Source of the DNA: an uncultured Lachnospiraceae bacterium
GTDB taxonomy: Bacteria; Bacillota; Clostridia; Lachnospirales; Lachnospiraceae
DNA: 13,741 nucleotides
Assembly (NCBI GenBank): GCA_900554205.1
Contig: USGM01000092.1
Location: 1-13,741, forward strand
Direction: 5' to 3'
Made by a program: the position numbers and the translations under genes. Positions 13,393 to 13,741 of the stretch are shown in pieces (within the stretch, counting starts at the first letter, position 1; each line of letters starts with the position of its first letter). The notes under the pieces were generated by a model. The model was given only the letters and a program-made list of their open reading frames with translations. It was not told where the DNA came from and did not search any database.

Positions 13393-13741
13393 CTACATCC
13401 CTCCCTTTGCCAATAGCGGTGCGACAGAACTTCTTATCTCAAGCGAAACGGGAAGTGTTCGCCGGGTCAGTGAACACTTTTCGTCACGAATTGCCGAAAC
13501 CAGAGCTTGAACTGCCATTCGTCCCCGGTCATACACGGGCTGGTCGACGGAAGTCAAGGCGGGCATGGAGAATTCGCACCCCTTCGTGTTATCAAAGCCC
13601 ACAATGGATAAATCGTCAGGAATCTGTTTTCCGGCCGTGTACATTGCTTTCATAATGCCGAAAGCCATAATATCGCCAACCGCAAACACGGCGGTAATGT
13701 CTGGCCTGCCGAGAAGACGCCGGCCGATCCGATAGCCGCCG
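13393..13741 (-). CDS. LacI-family transcriptional regulator, C-terminal part, cut by window edge
   Basis: The frame is open from the right window edge to a TAG at 13393-13395. The GTG at 13689 is internal, since the frame continues upstream as GGYRIGRRLLGRPDITAVFAVGD. About 115 residues are seen of a protein usually near 335. They form the end of the effector-binding domain: TAVFAVGDIMAFGIMKAM, GKQIPDDLSIVGFDNT, PALTSVDQPVYDRGRMAVQAL and LPVSLEIRSSVAP, all typical of LacI/GalR proteins. The helix-turn-helix domain lies outside the window. Directly upstream of, and abutting, the GH13 enzyme gene, it is probably the sugar-responsive repressor of this locus (MalR-like), acting at the inverted repeats before malE; that is inference from position. 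Confidence 0.93.
   Translation of the reverse strand, partial: GGYRIGRRLLGRPDITAVFAVGDIMAFGIMKAMYTAGKQIPDDLSIVGFDNTKGCEFSMPALTSVDQPVYDRGRMAVQALVSAIRDEKCSLTRRTLPVSLEIRSSVAPLLAKGGM

Noticed and set aside
13434..13445. TTATCTCAAGCG, identical to 11580-11591 at the malE operator
   Set aside because: It lies within the LacI-type coding region, lacks the second palindrome arm, and 12-base matches are expected by chance in a window this long.

Overview
The window looks like chromosome from an anaerobic Gram-positive bacterium, probably Clostridia of the Oscillospiraceae/Ruminococcaceae type. The reasons are strong AGGAGG-type ribosome binding sites before almost every gene, lipoprotein signals, a maltodextrin ABC transporter with no ATPase beside it (usual in Firmicutes), and moderate-to-high GC in most genes. 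The taxonomic placement is inference; no rRNA or other marker gene is present.

Left part, + strand (1-2634): the 3' part of an alkyl sulfatase gene is followed 57 bases later by a lipoprotein gene of the DUF1254/DUF1214 type. The pair ends in a perfect 16-bp hairpin terminator at 2597-2634. Next comes a scar region (about 2635-3260). It holds a small minus-strand remnant whose upstream half reads like the C-terminal tail of a metallophosphoesterase. The rest is without recognisable genes.

Right part, all on the minus strand and read from right to left (13741-3261): a LacI-family regulator (3' part only), a cytoplasmic GH13 neopullulanase/cyclomaltodextrinase, a promoter region with two inverted repeats around a TATAAT box, a maltodextrin-binding lipoprotein (MalE type), two permeases (MalF and MalG types), a cytoplasmic GH31 alpha-glucosidase, and a secreted multidomain GH13 amylase with the CGTase domain order (GH13, C domain, IPT/TIG, CBM20). 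Together these form a starch-utilisation locus. The secreted amylase cuts starch outside the cell, the ABC transporter imports the products, the GH13 and GH31 enzymes break them to maltose and glucose inside, and the LacI-type protein probably senses the sugar.

I did not find an entirely new kind of system. The points most worth a second look are: the secreted amylase, which has CGTase architecture but lacks residues typical of CGTase cyclisation and has lower GC than its neighbours; the paired palindromes on the malE promoter; a strong stem-loop between malE and malF that could set binding-protein stoichiometry; the pairing of the alkyl sulfatase with a DUF1254 lipoprotein; and the phosphoesterase-tail remnant at the junction of the two gene blocks.
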